35,791 bases of DNA, taken from Gemmataceae bacterium (GTDB taxonomy: Bacteria; Planctomycetota; Planctomycetia; Gemmatales; Gemmataceae). A model generated the notes under the pieces. The model worked only from the letters and a program-made list of their open reading frames with translations, searched no databases and was not told where the DNA came from. Shown in pieces: positions 8,320-17,904 of the stretch. The stretch covers positions 1 through 35,791 of the forward strand of contig JAOAAA010000025.1 of NCBI GenBank assembly GCA_026419115.1, written 5' to 3'. Made by a program: the position numbers and the translations under genes. The first letter of the stretch is position 1, and the number at the start of each line of letters is the position of its first letter.

Positions 8320-10278
8320 ATGAGACGGACTCACCTCGTACTCGTGGTTTTGGGTGCGATAGGAATTTTTGGTTTAACGATGGCACAATTGGGGGCACAA
8401 AGCTCTCCCACCGCAGAAGGACCTTTACTTTTGCCGAGCACATTTACAGGACCGAAAGACGGCCCCATCGAAGGACGCGACGAATTAAAGCTCCCTCCGG
8501 TTCCTTCTGAGCCTGCTCCGAAATTGCCAGAAATCCCTATGGTTCCCGCCAAGGAATTACAACTGCCGCCTATTCCCATGGCGCCCGAAGTCGGCAATCC
8601 GGCTCCGGTTCTTCCTATGGTGCCGAGCAGTCCGTTGCCCATGCAACCGAAGAGTCCGGAACCAACCTCGCCAAGTTTAACGCCACCTTCGTTACCGGTT
8701 CCGAAGCCGGTTCCCAGTGGCCCCATCGGGTCTAATGGCCCCAGCGTACCAACTGGACCGAGCGGAACTGAGGTACCGATGAAACCGGTCCCACCCACGA
8801 TGCCACCCGCATCAGAAAAACCCACACCGATCCCGATGGCAAAACCAATTGAGTTTCCTGCGATCAAACCGGTCGAAGAAAGTAAGATCAAGGACCTCGG
8901 ACCCACGCCGACTCGGATTAATCCTTCCGTAACACTGGATGTGATTGCTCCGGAGTCAGTGCCTTCGGGGAAAGATGTTTCTTATGAATTGGTCGTGAGA
9001 AATACGGGTACCGTAGCAGTGGGGGCCGTGCGTCTCGAAGATGATCTGCCGCAGGGAACACGCTTCGTGGGGGCCGAACCCACTCCCGATGTGAATCTGA
9101 CAACCTTGCGTTGGAATATCGGAACTTTGGAACCCGGTGCTGATAAACGGGTCAAAGTGACTGTGCGTCCTGCCGGTGAGGGGGATTTCAAAAGCTATCC
9201 TCGCGTCGTGATCAGCGGAAGCACCACGAACCATGTGAAATTAACAAGGCCCCGCTTGGCAGTGGTTTTAGATTCTCCAGATAGTATCCTGATCGGCTCG
9301 GTGCTCACCGCGAAATTGGTGATCCGAAACGATGGGACCGGTGTGGCGAACAAACTGAAAGTCCATGTGTCGTTAACGCCCGGCTTGAACCACCCTTCGC
9401 AACGGGATGGTTCACCCGTGGAAGCGGAGTTTCCACCTTTGGCGCCTGGTGAGACCCGTTCTGTGGAATTGCGGCTGACCGCAACACAACCGGGGCAACA
9501 GATTTGCCAAGTGACCGTCATGGCCGACCAAGCCGGTGCGGTGACCCATAAAGCCAACGTGATGGTTCAAGAGCCGAAATTGGAACTCCGAGTCAGCAAC
9601 CCCGGCCGAGCTATGGTTCGTGGTGAACCGGTCGTGACCTTGGAGTTAAGTAATCCGGGTAACGCCCGAGCCTTAGGGGTTCAAGCCGCCGTGGCCTTCC
9701 CCGAAGGAATCGAGTTTGTCTCCGCAAGCGATTCGGGGAACTACGAACCGGGAACCCGTACCGTCACTTGGAATATCGGAGCAATTGATTCAAACGGTAA
9801 AAAGAATGTGACGGTGAAGGTTCGCCCCGGCGTGGCAGGGAATCTCGCTGTGCGTGCCATTGCCCAGAATGACAAACTGCAAGCCAAAGCCGAATCGGTA
9901 TTGGTGGTCGATGGAGTCCCCGCAGTGAGCTTCGAGGTCGTCAATGTCGATAACCCCGCCGAAGTCGGGAAAGAAGTGACCTACGAAATTCGGGTCCGCA
10001 ACCAAGGGACCTGTGCACTGACCCAAGTTCGATTGGCAGCGTTGCTCTCGGAAGGCTTGACCGTAACCGATGTGAAATCGCCGATCCCGCACAAAATCTC
10101 GGGGCAAAGCCTGTTCTTTGAACCCGCAGGGAAATTGGCAGTGAACGCGGATATCGTGATCAAGGTCAAAGCCAAAGGAACCGTTGCCGGCGACTTACGA
10201 TGCCGCGTAAGTCTCTCGTGTGACCAATTAAAACAACCTGTGACCAAGGAAGAAAGCACGGTTTTCTACAGTAACTAA
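8320..10278 (+). CDS. Secreted DUF11/CARDB-repeat protein with proline-rich stalk
   Basis: A 652-residue exported protein. The signal peptide (about 1-27) has a basic start (MRRTH), a hydrophobic core (LVLVVLGAIGIFGLTMA) and a probable cleavage near LGA-QSS. Residues about 30-200 are Pro/Gly/Lys-rich low complexity (a stalk). From about 205 to the end come four Ig-like beta domains of DUF11/COG1361 type, with features such as YELVVRNTGTVAVGAVRLED, WNIGTLEPGA, and later VELSNP/WNIGAID and YEIRVRNQGTCALTQVRLA. Such repeats are common in planctomycete surface proteins and serve adhesion or scaffolding. A strong ribosome site GGAGGGGG ends 3 bp before the ATG. No sortase or PEP-CTERM anchor is visible. 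The precise role is unknown. Confidence 0.9.
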   Translation: MRRTHLVLVVLGAIGIFGLTMAQLGAQSSPTAEGPLLLPSTFTGPKDGPIEGRDELKLPPVPSEPAPKLPEIPMVPAKELQLPPIPMAPEVGNPAPVLPMVPSSPLPMQPKSPEPTSPSLTPPSLPVPKPVPSGPIGSNGPSVPTGPSGTEVPMKPVPPTMPPASEKPTPIPMAKPIEFPAIKPVEESKIKDLGPTPTRINPSVTLDVIAPESVPSGKDVSYELVVRNTGTVAVGAVRLEDDLPQGTRFVGAEPTPDVNLTTLRWNIGTLEPGADKRVKVTVRPAGEGDFKSYPRVVISGSTTNHVKLTRPRLAVVLDSPDSILIGSVLTAKLVIRNDGTGVANKLKVHVSLTPGLNHPSQRDGSPVEAEFPPLAPGETRSVELRLTATQPGQQICQVTVMADQAGAVTHKANVMVQEPKLELRVSNPGRAMVRGEPVVTLELSNPGNARALGVQAAVAFPEGIEFVSASDSGNYEPGTRTVTWNIGAIDSNGKKNVTVKVRPGVAGNLAVRAIAQNDKLQAKAESVLVVDGVPAVSFEVVNVDNPAEVGKEVTYEIRVRNQGTCALTQVRLAALLSEGLTVTDVKSPIPHKISGQSLFFEPAGKLAVNADIVIKVKAKGTVAGDLRCRVSLSCDQLKQPVTKEESTVFYSN

Positions 10279-10484
10279 AAAAGATTGCCCAGAGCAAACA
10301 ACAAAACTCGAAAAGTCAAACTATTTTGCCCAACCTACGAAAAAAACCTCTTGAGGGTATCGGTAGGTATTGTTAAGATTTGCCTTCATGCATCGAAGGC
10401 GGAACCAACTCGGAACAAAACAGGGGGAGGACTCTTGTTAGCCAAGGATTGCTTGTTCCGAATAAGGGGGAGGTATCGGAATCA

Positions 10485-11018
10485 ATGAGCAGGGAAGTCA
10501 TTGCCAAAGACCGACTGAAAGTACATATCCGCTGGATGATCCGCCGCGATATGTCCGAAGTCCTACAAATCGAAAAAGATAGTTACGGCCAACCGTGGAG
10601 CGAAGAGGATTTCCTTCGTTGCCTCCGTCAGCGCAACTGCATCGGCATGGTCGCCGAGGCGGAAGATCGTGTCTTGGGGTTCATGGTGTATGAACTCCAT
10701 CGCACGCGGCTGCATGTCTTGAACTTCGCGGTTACCCCTAAAGCCCGACGCAACGGGATCGGCACCCAGATGGTTCATAAATTGATTGGAAAACTTTCCA
10801 GTCATCGCCGAACGACGATCACTTTGGCCATTCGAGAGACGAATTTGCCCGCTCAGTTATTCTTCCGTTCCATGGATTTTCGGGCTTTGCAAATCCTTCG
10901 CGGGTATTACGAAGATACCTGTGAAGATGCTTACCTGATGCAATTCGCCACCGAGGATAACTCGGACGAAACCGAAGAGAGCATGACCATTGCTTGGCCC
11001 GGTTCTACCCGCGAATAA
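10485..11018 (+). CDS. rimI: RimI-type GNAT N-acetyltransferase
   Basis: A 177-residue GNAT-fold enzyme that transfers acetyl from acetyl-CoA to an N-terminal amine; RimI itself acts on ribosomal protein S18. I place the start at the ATG at 10485 (MSREVIAK) because AGGGGGAGG lies about 11 bp upstream and the RimI alignment begins there. The open frame extends 35 codons further left without family similarity. Visible features: RRDMSEVLQIEKDSYGQPW (opening helix, with the EkdsyxxPWs pattern of RimI), the core strand LHVLNFAVTPKARRNGIGTQ (acetyl-CoA binding V.P..R..GIG), ETNLPAQLFFRSMDFRAL, then RGYYEDTCEDAYLMQ, the classic RimI RxYYxxxxEDAxxM ending. A 20-residue acidic tail follows. The substrate is inferred from family only. 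Confidence 0.9.
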   Translation: MSREVIAKDRLKVHIRWMIRRDMSEVLQIEKDSYGQPWSEEDFLRCLRQRNCIGMVAEAEDRVLGFMVYELHRTRLHVLNFAVTPKARRNGIGTQMVHKLIGKLSSHRRTTITLAIRETNLPAQLFFRSMDFRALQILRGYYEDTCEDAYLMQFATEDNSDETEESMTIAWPGSTRE

Positions 11019-11133
11019 ATCAGAAGATCATCACGCCAATCACTTTAACGAGACAAATTCGATTTGCTTCCGTCTAGAAGGGTCCCAAAACCAGTTCGGT
11101 AATCGGTGTGAAAATAAACCAAAGTGATTCAGG

Positions 11134-11970
11134 TTAATCTGCGTTCAAGTGATCGGAAAGTTTCGCCAGTGCTTCGCTTTCAATTTGCCGGACCCGTTCC
11201 CGAGTGAGACCTAACGATTCGCCGATTTCCTTGAGGGTTTTCGGCTCTTCATCGTTCAACCCAAAGCGCATTCTTAAAACGGTTGCTTCACGGGGGTCCA
11301 TCTTATCTAGCAGGATCATCACCTGTTTGAGATCATCGTTATCGACCATCTCATTATCCGGAGTTTTGGATCGACCATCTTGAAGCATTTCGTCGATGGA
11401 CCAACCGGCTTCGGATTGTTCAACTTGAGGGGCCGAATTATAAACCCGAATCGCTTTTTTGATGATGTTGAGCTTCTTCTTAGGCAACCCCAAAAGCCGT
11501 GCGATCTCTTCGTTGGAAGGGGCGCGGCCTAATTCATCTTGCAGTTGATTGCTGGCCCGGCGCCATTTCGCCAAAAGTTCAACCATATAGGCAGGGATAC
11601 GAATGGTTTTGGCAGTGTTGACCAAGGCCCGCTTAATCGATTGTTTGATCCAGTAACTGGCATAGGTACTGAAGCGGGTGTTCATGTTCGGGTCGAAGCC
11701 TTCAACCGCTCGTAACAGGCCAAGGTTCCCTTCTTCGATAAGGTCTTGAAGGGCTAACCCCTTACCTGTGTATCCGCGAGCTATGTTGACAACGAGTCGA
11801 AGGTTCGCGCGGACCATTTGATCACGGGCTTCGGTATCACCTTGGGAAATCCTTCGAGCCAAGGCTTTTTCCTCTTCTGCATTGAGAAGCGGGGTCTCAT
11901 TGATTTCGTGGAGATAGCTCTCCAGAGGTGTTTTAACCACGTCTTCTTTCATCCGTCGAGGTCGAGTCAT
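11134..11970 (-). CDS. RNA polymerase sigma-70 family factor (SigA/RpoD-like, short form)
   Basis: A primary-type sigma factor lacking the long acidic region 1.1: about 278 residues from the ATG at 11970 (MTRPRRMKEDV). Region 1.2 is TPLESYLHEINETPLLNAEE. Region 2 has VRANLRLVVNIARGYTGKGL, the 2.2-2.3 core LQDLIEEGNLGLLRAVEGFD, and the -10-reading segment TRFSTYASYWIKQSIKRAL. Region 3 follows (PSNEEIARLLGLP). Region 4 ends with LKEIGESLGLTRERVRQIES, the -35-binding helix-turn-helix. All core contacts are kept, so it should read TTGACA/TATAAT promoters. It resembles the short RpoD/SigB/RpoS-like group that planctomycetes hold in several copies; I cannot say whether this is the sole housekeeping factor. 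The open frame also has ATGs at 11979 and 12003; the start is uncertain because no clear ribosome site is seen. Confidence 0.93.
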   Translation of the reverse strand: MTRPRRMKEDVVKTPLESYLHEINETPLLNAEEEKALARRISQGDTEARDQMVRANLRLVVNIARGYTGKGLALQDLIEEGNLGLLRAVEGFDPNMNTRFSTYASYWIKQSIKRALVNTAKTIRIPAYMVELLAKWRRASNQLQDELGRAPSNEEIARLLGLPKKKLNIIKKAIRVYNSAPQVEQSEAGWSIDEMLQDGRSKTPDNEMVDNDDLKQVMILLDKMDPREATVLRMRFGLNDEEPKTLKEIGESLGLTRERVRQIESEALAKLSDHLNAD

Positions 11971-12335
11971 AGTCAGCATTCCAATCGCTACAGGGCAGGG
12001 CAAACGATACCACAGTTATGGGTTTATGTTCTGGGCAATACCCACGTGAGAATCCTTTCCCAGAGGACACCCGATGGTTGGGGAAACCAAAACAGGTGAC
12101 GTGAACCTCTGTATCGACCAACCTATGAAGTTAACTCGAAAAGAAGGTAGGGGTTTTGCCTCCGCTTCGAATTTTTACCAACTCCAATGGGCACAATACT
12201 TACACCCGATATAACCGATAAGAAATTCGGGTTTTCCTTCTTCAACTGACTTTCATTTCTAGGAAAGTTGAAGTCGGAAAACCCAACGATTCATACGGTC
12301 ACAGGGCGCAACGCATAACCATCACCTTGGAAGGA
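11971..12335 (-). other. Gap between S1 and sigma genes with large hairpin
   Basis: No gene is supported here. At 12229-12284 there is a long, almost perfect hairpin. The outer arms GGGTTTTCC (12229-12237) and GGAAAACCC (12276-12284) are separated by a 2-nt internal loop from CTTCA/TGAAG, then ACTTTC/GAAAGT, with an 8-nt loop. It lies about 50 bp beyond the stop of rpsA on the minus strand, where a terminator is expected. Only short T-rich sequence (ATTTC) follows on that strand, so termination by this element is likely but not certain. Confidence 0.6.
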
Positions 12336-14120
12336 TCAATTCCCTTCTTCGGTTGGAAGATTAATCAGCGGGCCGCTTTGTCCCGTTCCCCCACGCAGTT
12401 CGCCCCGATTTTCCATCGAAGCCAAAATTTCCTCTTCGCTGGGATAATCCATGATCTGGGCATCTTCAGGAACAATCCCGTCATGAACGTTTCTGCGTGA
12501 TAGCCCGATCTTCCTCTCTTTTGCGTCCACACGCAAGACTTTTACTTCAAACTCGTCACCTAATTTCACAACATCTTCCGGTTTTTCCACCTTTTCCTCG
12601 GATAACTCCGAAACGTGGAGCAAACCTTCCAGCCCCGGTTGCAGTTCGACGAAAACGCCGAAGTTCGTGAGCTTGGTCACCTTCCCTTTCACCACCTGCC
12701 CCGGTTTATACTGGCTGGGAATATCGGAATCCCAAGGATCGCTGGCCATTTGTTTCAGCCCCAAGGCGACGCGCTTCTTCTCTTGATCCACGCTAATGAC
12801 TTGGCAGGTGAGCTTTTGGCCTTTCTGGACCATCTCATTCGGATGGGTCACCTTACGGGTCCAACTCATGTCGGACACATGGAGCAGACCGTCGATTCCA
12901 TCTTCAATTTCGATAAAGGCGCCGTAATTGGTGAGGTTACGCACCACGCCGGTAACGATGGTTCCGGGGGTGTATTTCTCGGCCACTTTATCCCATGGAT
13001 TGATTTGGCATTGTTTTAACCCAAGGGAAATCTCTTGTTTTTCTTGGTTGATGTTCAGCACTTGAACTTCAACGATATCCCCCGGTTTGACCACTTCTTT
13101 TGGATCGTTGACTCGACGGGTCCAAGACATTTCGGAAATGTGAACTAACCCCTCGATTCCTGGTTCTAATTTCACAAAGGCCCCATAGGTCATGATGTTG
13201 ACCACTTCGCCAGTGTGGCGACTTCCCACGGGGTATTTGGCTTCGATGTTCTTCCAAGGACTTTCGGTCTTGTGTTTCAACGATAAAGCAATTTTCTCTT
13301 TTTCCCGATCCACATCCCGAATGTAGACTTCAATTTCCTGATCGAGTTTGACGACTTCGCGAGGGTCTTGCACGCGATACCAAGCCATGTCGGTAATGTG
13401 CAGCAAGCCATCGATCCCGCCTAAATCGACGAAGGCACCGAAATCGGCAATGTTCTTGACGATCCCCTTGCGAATTTGTTTGGGTTCGATTTCCGCCAGC
13501 AATTTCTTCTTGACGTTATCGCGTTCCCATTCGAGCAATTTCCGCCGACTGACGACGATATTTTTCCGTAATTCGTCGATTTTCAGGATCATGCAGCGAA
13601 TTTCTTTCCCTTGGTATTCACCAATATCGCTGGGCCGACGAATATCGACTTGGCTCGCGGGGAGGAATACGTTCACCCCGATATTGACCAGCAAACCACC
13701 TTTGATCTTCTTCAGCACCAAACCGGTGACGATATCCCCCTCTTTGTGCTTGGCAAGGACCGATTCCCATTCCTTTTGTTTTTTGGCGCGTTGGTAGCTA
13801 ATGCTGACCATTCCATTTTCATCTTCGACGCTTTCGAGCAAAACTTGCACCACATCGCCCACTTTCGGGGGAGGAGACAGAAATTCCCCTTCTGTTTTCC
13901 ATTCGTCGATCTTAACAATCCCTTCCGATTTGTAGCCAATGTCGATGATGACATCTTCGCCGCGTATTTCGCGGACTTTCCCTTCCACAATCTTGTTGGT
14001 ATCGACGACGGCATTCGAGCTGCCAATCCATTTTTCCAGATTTTCGTTCCAATCGGCCTCGATTTGCTCTTCGACATCGTTACCAATGTCGATTTGGTGG
14101 AGAAGGTTACGGTTAACCAT
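12336..14120 (-). CDS. rpsA: 30S ribosomal protein S1
   Basis: A 594-residue protein with six S1 (OB-fold) RNA-binding domains, the full bacterial S1 set, which binds mRNA leaders and helps load them on the 30S subunit. Domain starts can be seen at about residues 42 (KIVEGKVREIRGEDVIIDIG), 128 (DIVTGLVLKKIKGGLLVNIG), 215 (IRKGIVKNIADFGAFVDLGG), 300 (GSRHTGEVVNIMTYGAFVKL), 387 (GTIVTGVVRNLTNYGAFIEI) and 473 (GQVVKGKVTKLTNFGVFVEL). Domains 3-6 have the canonical GAFV core and HISEMSW/HVSDMSW ends; domains 1 and 2 are degenerate, as in other S1 proteins where they bind the ribosome. There is an acidic N-terminal extension of about 35 residues and a charged C-terminal tail. The hairpin at 12229-12284 probably ends the message. 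S1 matters in a genome with weak Shine-Dalgarno use. Confidence 0.97.
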   Translation of the reverse strand: MVNRNLLHQIDIGNDVEEQIEADWNENLEKWIGSSNAVVDTNKIVEGKVREIRGEDVIIDIGYKSEGIVKIDEWKTEGEFLSPPPKVGDVVQVLLESVEDENGMVSISYQRAKKQKEWESVLAKHKEGDIVTGLVLKKIKGGLLVNIGVNVFLPASQVDIRRPSDIGEYQGKEIRCMILKIDELRKNIVVSRRKLLEWERDNVKKKLLAEIEPKQIRKGIVKNIADFGAFVDLGGIDGLLHITDMAWYRVQDPREVVKLDQEIEVYIRDVDREKEKIALSLKHKTESPWKNIEAKYPVGSRHTGEVVNIMTYGAFVKLEPGIEGLVHISEMSWTRRVNDPKEVVKPGDIVEVQVLNINQEKQEISLGLKQCQINPWDKVAEKYTPGTIVTGVVRNLTNYGAFIEIEDGIDGLLHVSDMSWTRKVTHPNEMVQKGQKLTCQVISVDQEKKRVALGLKQMASDPWDSDIPSQYKPGQVVKGKVTKLTNFGVFVELQPGLEGLLHVSELSEEKVEKPEDVVKLGDEFEVKVLRVDAKERKIGLSRRNVHDGIVPEDAQIMDYPSEEEILASMENRGELRGGTGQSGPLINLPTEEGN

Positions 14121-14237
14121 GAGAAAGAACTTTCCTTAGCACCCGGTTCTCTCGGGTGTCAGTAAAAAAATTAGAGGTTTATTGCAGGCCCGACCAATCA
14201 CTTGATGGGTCCACAAAAGGCCCACGCTTCGGGGGAA

Positions 14238-14243
14238 ATTATA
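14238..14243 (-). promoter_or_regulatory. Possible -10 element upstream of rpsA
   Basis: A perfect TATAAT on the minus strand, 118 bp upstream of the rpsA ATG, in the 211 bp gap between folP and rpsA. The best -35 candidate at 16 bp, TGGAGT, matches only half of TTGACA. Position and strand fit an rpsA promoter; the call rests mainly on the hexamer. Confidence 0.3.
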
Positions 14244-14331
14244 TACACCCCTATCGAGAACTCCACTCTTTCCGAAAATTCGGATCATAAAAAGAAGTAG
14301 GAAAGGTTAAATTGTATGACCTGAATAGAAT

Positions 14332-15189
14332 TTAGGGGGACTTTTTCTTTTGAAGAAACGAAAGAACCTTGACAACCTCAATTGTCTCGGACACATCGTG
14401 TACCCGAAGAATTTGGCACCCCCCTTCATAAACTGCGACCATGGCAACGGTTAACGAGCCGATCAACCGTTCTCCGGTCGGTTTCCCCGTCATTTGACCG
14501 ATCATCCCTTTACGGGAAACCCCTAACAAAATCGGGTATCCCAACGAGCCAAACTCCGGCAGGTTGCGGATCAATTCCAAATTATGCTCAAAGGTTTTGC
14601 CGAACCCGATGCCAGGGTCCAGAACGATTCGCTCTGGGGCAATTCCCTGCTCCGTTGCATATTGTGCCGATTCTGCAAGAAAACCTTTGACCTCGGCCAC
14701 CACATTTTGATAATGTGGCGCCTTTTGCATGGTTTGCGGCGTGCCCTGCATGTGCATGAGGATGATACCTGCCTTGGTTTCCCGCACGACCGAGGCCATT
14801 TGGGAATCGCCACGCAAGGCCGTAATATCGTTAATAATCTGCGCGCCCACCGCTAAGGTCCGACGGGCGACTTCTGCCTTGGTGGTATCGACCGATATAG
14901 GTACCGTCGTCCGTTTTGCTAATCCTTCTACCACAGGGACCACGCGCCGCAATTCTTCCTCTAATGGAACCGGAAGCGCTCCCGGACGGGACGATTCCCC
15001 ACCAATATCGAGCAGGTCGGCCCCGTGTTCCACCAGTTTTAACCCGTGTTCAATCGCTAGCTCGGTCGAGGAATACTTTCCCCCATCCGAAAAACTATCG
15101 GGTGTAACGTTCACGATGCCCATCACTTTGATCGGTGGGGTCAAATCGAGTTGCTTGTTCGTGAAATGCCACCACATCGGAAATCCCAC
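14332..15189 (-). CDS. folP: Dihydropteroate synthase
   Basis: A 285-residue TIM-barrel enzyme that condenses p-aminobenzoate with 6-hydroxymethyl-dihydropterin pyrophosphate to form dihydropteroate, a step in folate synthesis and the sulfonamide target. Motifs: GIVNVTPDSFSDGG (24-37), DIGGESSRPGA (61-71), the VPISVDTTKAEVA strand, NDITALRGD, MHMQGTPQTMQ, LDPGIGFGKTFEHNL and VSRKGMIGQMTG. All loop and substrate residues expected for an active enzyme are present, and the length is usual for the family. The start is ATG at 15189; Met5 (15177) is a possible alternative, and neither has a strong ribosome site. It sits upstream of rpsA on the same strand with a 211-bp gap, so the two are probably separate transcripts. 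No other folate gene is visible nearby. Confidence 0.96.
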   Translation of the reverse strand: MGFPMWWHFTNKQLDLTPPIKVMGIVNVTPDSFSDGGKYSSTELAIEHGLKLVEHGADLLDIGGESSRPGALPVPLEEELRRVVPVVEGLAKRTTVPISVDTTKAEVARRTLAVGAQIINDITALRGDSQMASVVRETKAGIILMHMQGTPQTMQKAPHYQNVVAEVKGFLAESAQYATEQGIAPERIVLDPGIGFGKTFEHNLELIRNLPEFGSLGYPILLGVSRKGMIGQMTGKPTGERLIGSLTVAMVAVYEGGCQILRVHDVSETIEVVKVLSFLQKKKSP

Positions 15190-15511
15190 GCAGGAAACAA
15201 AGTCTTTAGAGAATCTAGTGATTGTAGCAACTCGAACTATCCCTCAGCGAATGAAAGTGCTTGCACCAATCCCAACTATAGAAATGACATAACAGGATGA
15301 GCAAAGACGTCAATCGACCCCATCCCAGAATGAGAATTTTTATGCCCACAGGGGCAATTTCATAAGGGGAACCCCTCTTTTCAAGCCGATTCACGTTCGT
15401 ATAGCTTGGTTGGTTAGGAAAACCAGTTTTCACAAGGAATGTTTGGCCAGACCTGAAGCAAAAGCCTAACTTAATCCTTAATTGTTACCCCCTACCTGTT
15501 GCGAGAAAAAC
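15190..15511. other. Divergent gap between folP and the acyltransferase gene
   Basis: About 320 bp between the start of folP (minus) and the ATG at 15512 (plus). It must hold promoters in both directions, but I could not pick out a convincing -35/-10 pair. No repeat, RNA gene or small coding frame is supported. Confidence 0.5.
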
Positions 15512-17854
15512 ATGCCTCTGTTTGCCTTTCTCAGTGGCGATCTTGGCTTCGAGTGGTTCGACCTCTTGGCCGTTGTTGCTCTTGGGGTGATCTATGCCCT
15601 ATTGTGTATCCCTTTTCCTAGCACCTTTTTAGCACCGTTGCTTTATCTGCTGAGTAAATTGGTGTATCGGGTGAAACGATCGGGGTTGGAGAATATACCC
15701 AAAGAAGGCCCTGTATTATTGCTCAGCAATCATGTCACCTACATCGATTGGCTGTTGATTTGGCGGGCCTCGCCTCGTAAGGTCCGATTCGTCGCGTGGG
15801 CCGGTTGGACCAAAAATCGCGTTTTCCGCTGGTTCCTCCGTGTGACCAATACGATTTTGATTGATGGGGAAGGTGGACCAAGGCAACTCATCCGCAGTTT
15901 ACGGAGCATTAGCGAGGCCCTTGATCAAGGTGAAGTGATTTGCCTATTCCCTGAAGGGGCACTCAGTCGGGGGGGGGGAGTGATGCTTCCTTTCCGGCGT
16001 GGCTTTGAAAAAATCTTGTCGCAAACCAAGCAAAAGGTTCCTGTGATTCCGGTTTGTCTCCACCAAGTTTGGGGAAGCATCTTTAGCTACCACGAAGGGA
16101 AAGTGGTGTGGAAATGGCCCAAGGCGATACCTTATCGGGTTCATGTGGGATTTGGTCGTCCCCTGCGTGAGGGAGTGACCAGTGCCGAAGCTCGTTTAGC
16201 CATTCAGGCTTTAGATGCGGAAATCGCCATCCAAGAATCGGCCTTTGCGCGCCCGTTGCACAAACAATTTATTCGTGTAGGTTGCCGGTGGCGGAACCTG
16301 CGGCGGATTGTCCACATCGATGCCGCAACCGGTACCCCCCGAGAATTGACCTATGGTCGGCTTTTAGTCGGCTCGATTTGTCTGAGTCGTTGGTTAGCCC
16401 CTAAACTTCGCGAAAAGAATGTGGGCATTTGGTTACCCACCGGAACGGGGGGCGCCTTAGCAAACATTGCCGTCACTTTCTTGGGGCGTACTTCGGTGAA
16501 TCTCAACTACACGGCCGGCCCCGAGACGATTCGCCAAGCGGCCAACCAATCGGCCATCAAGGTGGTGATTACCTCTCGGTTATTTCTGAAAAAGGTTCCG
16601 ATCCCTGAACTCGAAGGGGTCGAACTGATTTATCTCGACGATGCCCTCCAAGAAATTTCTCAGTTCCAACGCATTCGCACTATGCTCAGTGTGATTCTTC
16701 TGCCGGGTTGGTTGTTGGAAAGGCTCGTCCTCAAAACCGATTTGGGCGGCCATAAACCCGATGATATTCTGACGATTATCTTCTCGTCGGGTAGCACAGG
16801 GGAACCCAAAGGGGTCATGCTTTCGCATCGGAATGTTGCCAGTAACGTTTATGCGACCGTCCAGCATTTGACCATTTACCCGCAGGATCGGCTCGTAGGG
16901 GTTTTGCCTTTCTTCCATAGTTTTGGTTACACCTTGCTTTTGTGGGCGCCGTTAGTTGTTGAGGCTTCGTTGATTTATTATCCCGATCCTCGCGCTGCGA
17001 AGGAGATTGGCAAACTGACCAAGACCTATAAGGGAACCATCCTATTGGGAACAGCAACCTTTATGAGGTTTTACACCATCGCTTGTCAGCCCGATGATTT
17101 TCAATCTCTGCGGATTATCGTTTGTGGGGCGGAAAAACTTCCCGTCTCGGTCGCAGAGAATTTCCGCAGGAAATTTGGCATCCTTCCTTTTGAGGGTTTT
17201 GGTTGCACGGAACTTTCTCCGGTGGTCGCTGCCAATGTCAATGATGTCACCGTAGCAGGCATTACCCAAATCCGCAATAAGCCGGGTACGGTCGGTCATC
17301 CCATTCCAGGCGTAGCCTGCCGCGTTGTGGATAATGAAACCAACGAGGTTCTTCCCCCTGGCGCCGAGGGAATGCTGCAAGTCAAAGGCCCCAACGTCAT
17401 GAGTGGCTATCTCAATCGACCCGATCTCACTGCCAAAGTCGTAACGGATGGTTGGTACACCACAGGGGATGTGGCCAAGATCGATGAAGATGGCTTTGTG
17501 ACGATTACAGGGCGTCTGTCTCGTTTTGCCAAAATTGGTGGGGAAATGGTTCCTTTGGAAAAGATCGAAGAGGATATGCACCAAGTGTTGGGGAGTTCGG
17601 ATCGGCTTTTGATCGTCACCAGCGTGGCCGACGAAAAAAGGGGCGAACGCCTCATTGTGCTGACACTCCCTTCTTGCACGAAATCACCTGAGGAGATCAC
17701 CACACTTCTCGCCCAAAAGGGTTTGTCCAACTTATGGATTCCTGCCGAGAAAGATTTTTATCCCGTTTCTGAGATTCCCATTCTCGGAACTGGCAAAGCC
17801 GACCTGAAACGGGTGAAAGAAATGGCAATGCAATTAACCGGCAAAACACGATAG
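15512..17854 (+). CDS. Aas-like bifunctional acyltransferase / acyl-ACP (acyl-CoA) synthetase
   Basis: A 780-residue fusion for phospholipid acyl recycling or fatty-acid activation. The N-terminal third (about 15-230) has a hydrophobic membrane stretch and PlsC-type lysophospholipid acyltransferase motifs: NHVTYIDWLL (about 73-82, the NHx4D catalytic box) and FPEGALSRGGG (about 146-156). The C-terminal two thirds are an AMP-binding adenylate-forming domain with SSGSTGEPKGVMLSHRN (about 424-440, P-loop), GFGCTELSP, GWYTTGDVAKIDEDGF (about 646-661) and a C-terminal hinge TGRLSRFAKIGGEM. E. coli Aas has this order; there is no fused MFS transporter domain here. The ATG at 15512 is preferred over an in-frame TTG at 15482 because it begins the hydrophobic N-terminus directly. 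A run of ten G (15969-15978) lies in the acyltransferase motif. The exact acyl substrate is unknown. Confidence 0.92.
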   Translation: MPLFAFLSGDLGFEWFDLLAVVALGVIYALLCIPFPSTFLAPLLYLLSKLVYRVKRSGLENIPKEGPVLLLSNHVTYIDWLLIWRASPRKVRFVAWAGWTKNRVFRWFLRVTNTILIDGEGGPRQLIRSLRSISEALDQGEVICLFPEGALSRGGGVMLPFRRGFEKILSQTKQKVPVIPVCLHQVWGSIFSYHEGKVVWKWPKAIPYRVHVGFGRPLREGVTSAEARLAIQALDAEIAIQESAFARPLHKQFIRVGCRWRNLRRIVHIDAATGTPRELTYGRLLVGSICLSRWLAPKLREKNVGIWLPTGTGGALANIAVTFLGRTSVNLNYTAGPETIRQAANQSAIKVVITSRLFLKKVPIPELEGVELIYLDDALQEISQFQRIRTMLSVILLPGWLLERLVLKTDLGGHKPDDILTIIFSSGSTGEPKGVMLSHRNVASNVYATVQHLTIYPQDRLVGVLPFFHSFGYTLLLWAPLVVEASLIYYPDPRAAKEIGKLTKTYKGTILLGTATFMRFYTIACQPDDFQSLRIIVCGAEKLPVSVAENFRRKFGILPFEGFGCTELSPVVAANVNDVTVAGITQIRNKPGTVGHPIPGVACRVVDNETNEVLPPGAEGMLQVKGPNVMSGYLNRPDLTAKVVTDGWYTTGDVAKIDEDGFVTITGRLSRFAKIGGEMVPLEKIEEDMHQVLGSSDRLLIVTSVADEKRGERLIVLTLPSCTKSPEEITTLLAQKGLSNLWIPAEKDFYPVSEIPILGTGKADLKRVKEMAMQLTGKTR

Positions 17855-17904
17855 GGTAAGAGGGATGAGAGATGAGGTGCAGAGGTGAGCCACGACTCGC
17901 TCAT

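Noticed and set aside
10333-10368. Hairpin between the DUF11 and rimI genes
   Set aside because: ACCTAC/GTAGGT can pair, but the inner CCTC/GAGG would leave a 2-nt loop and there is no T-run, so it is not convincing.
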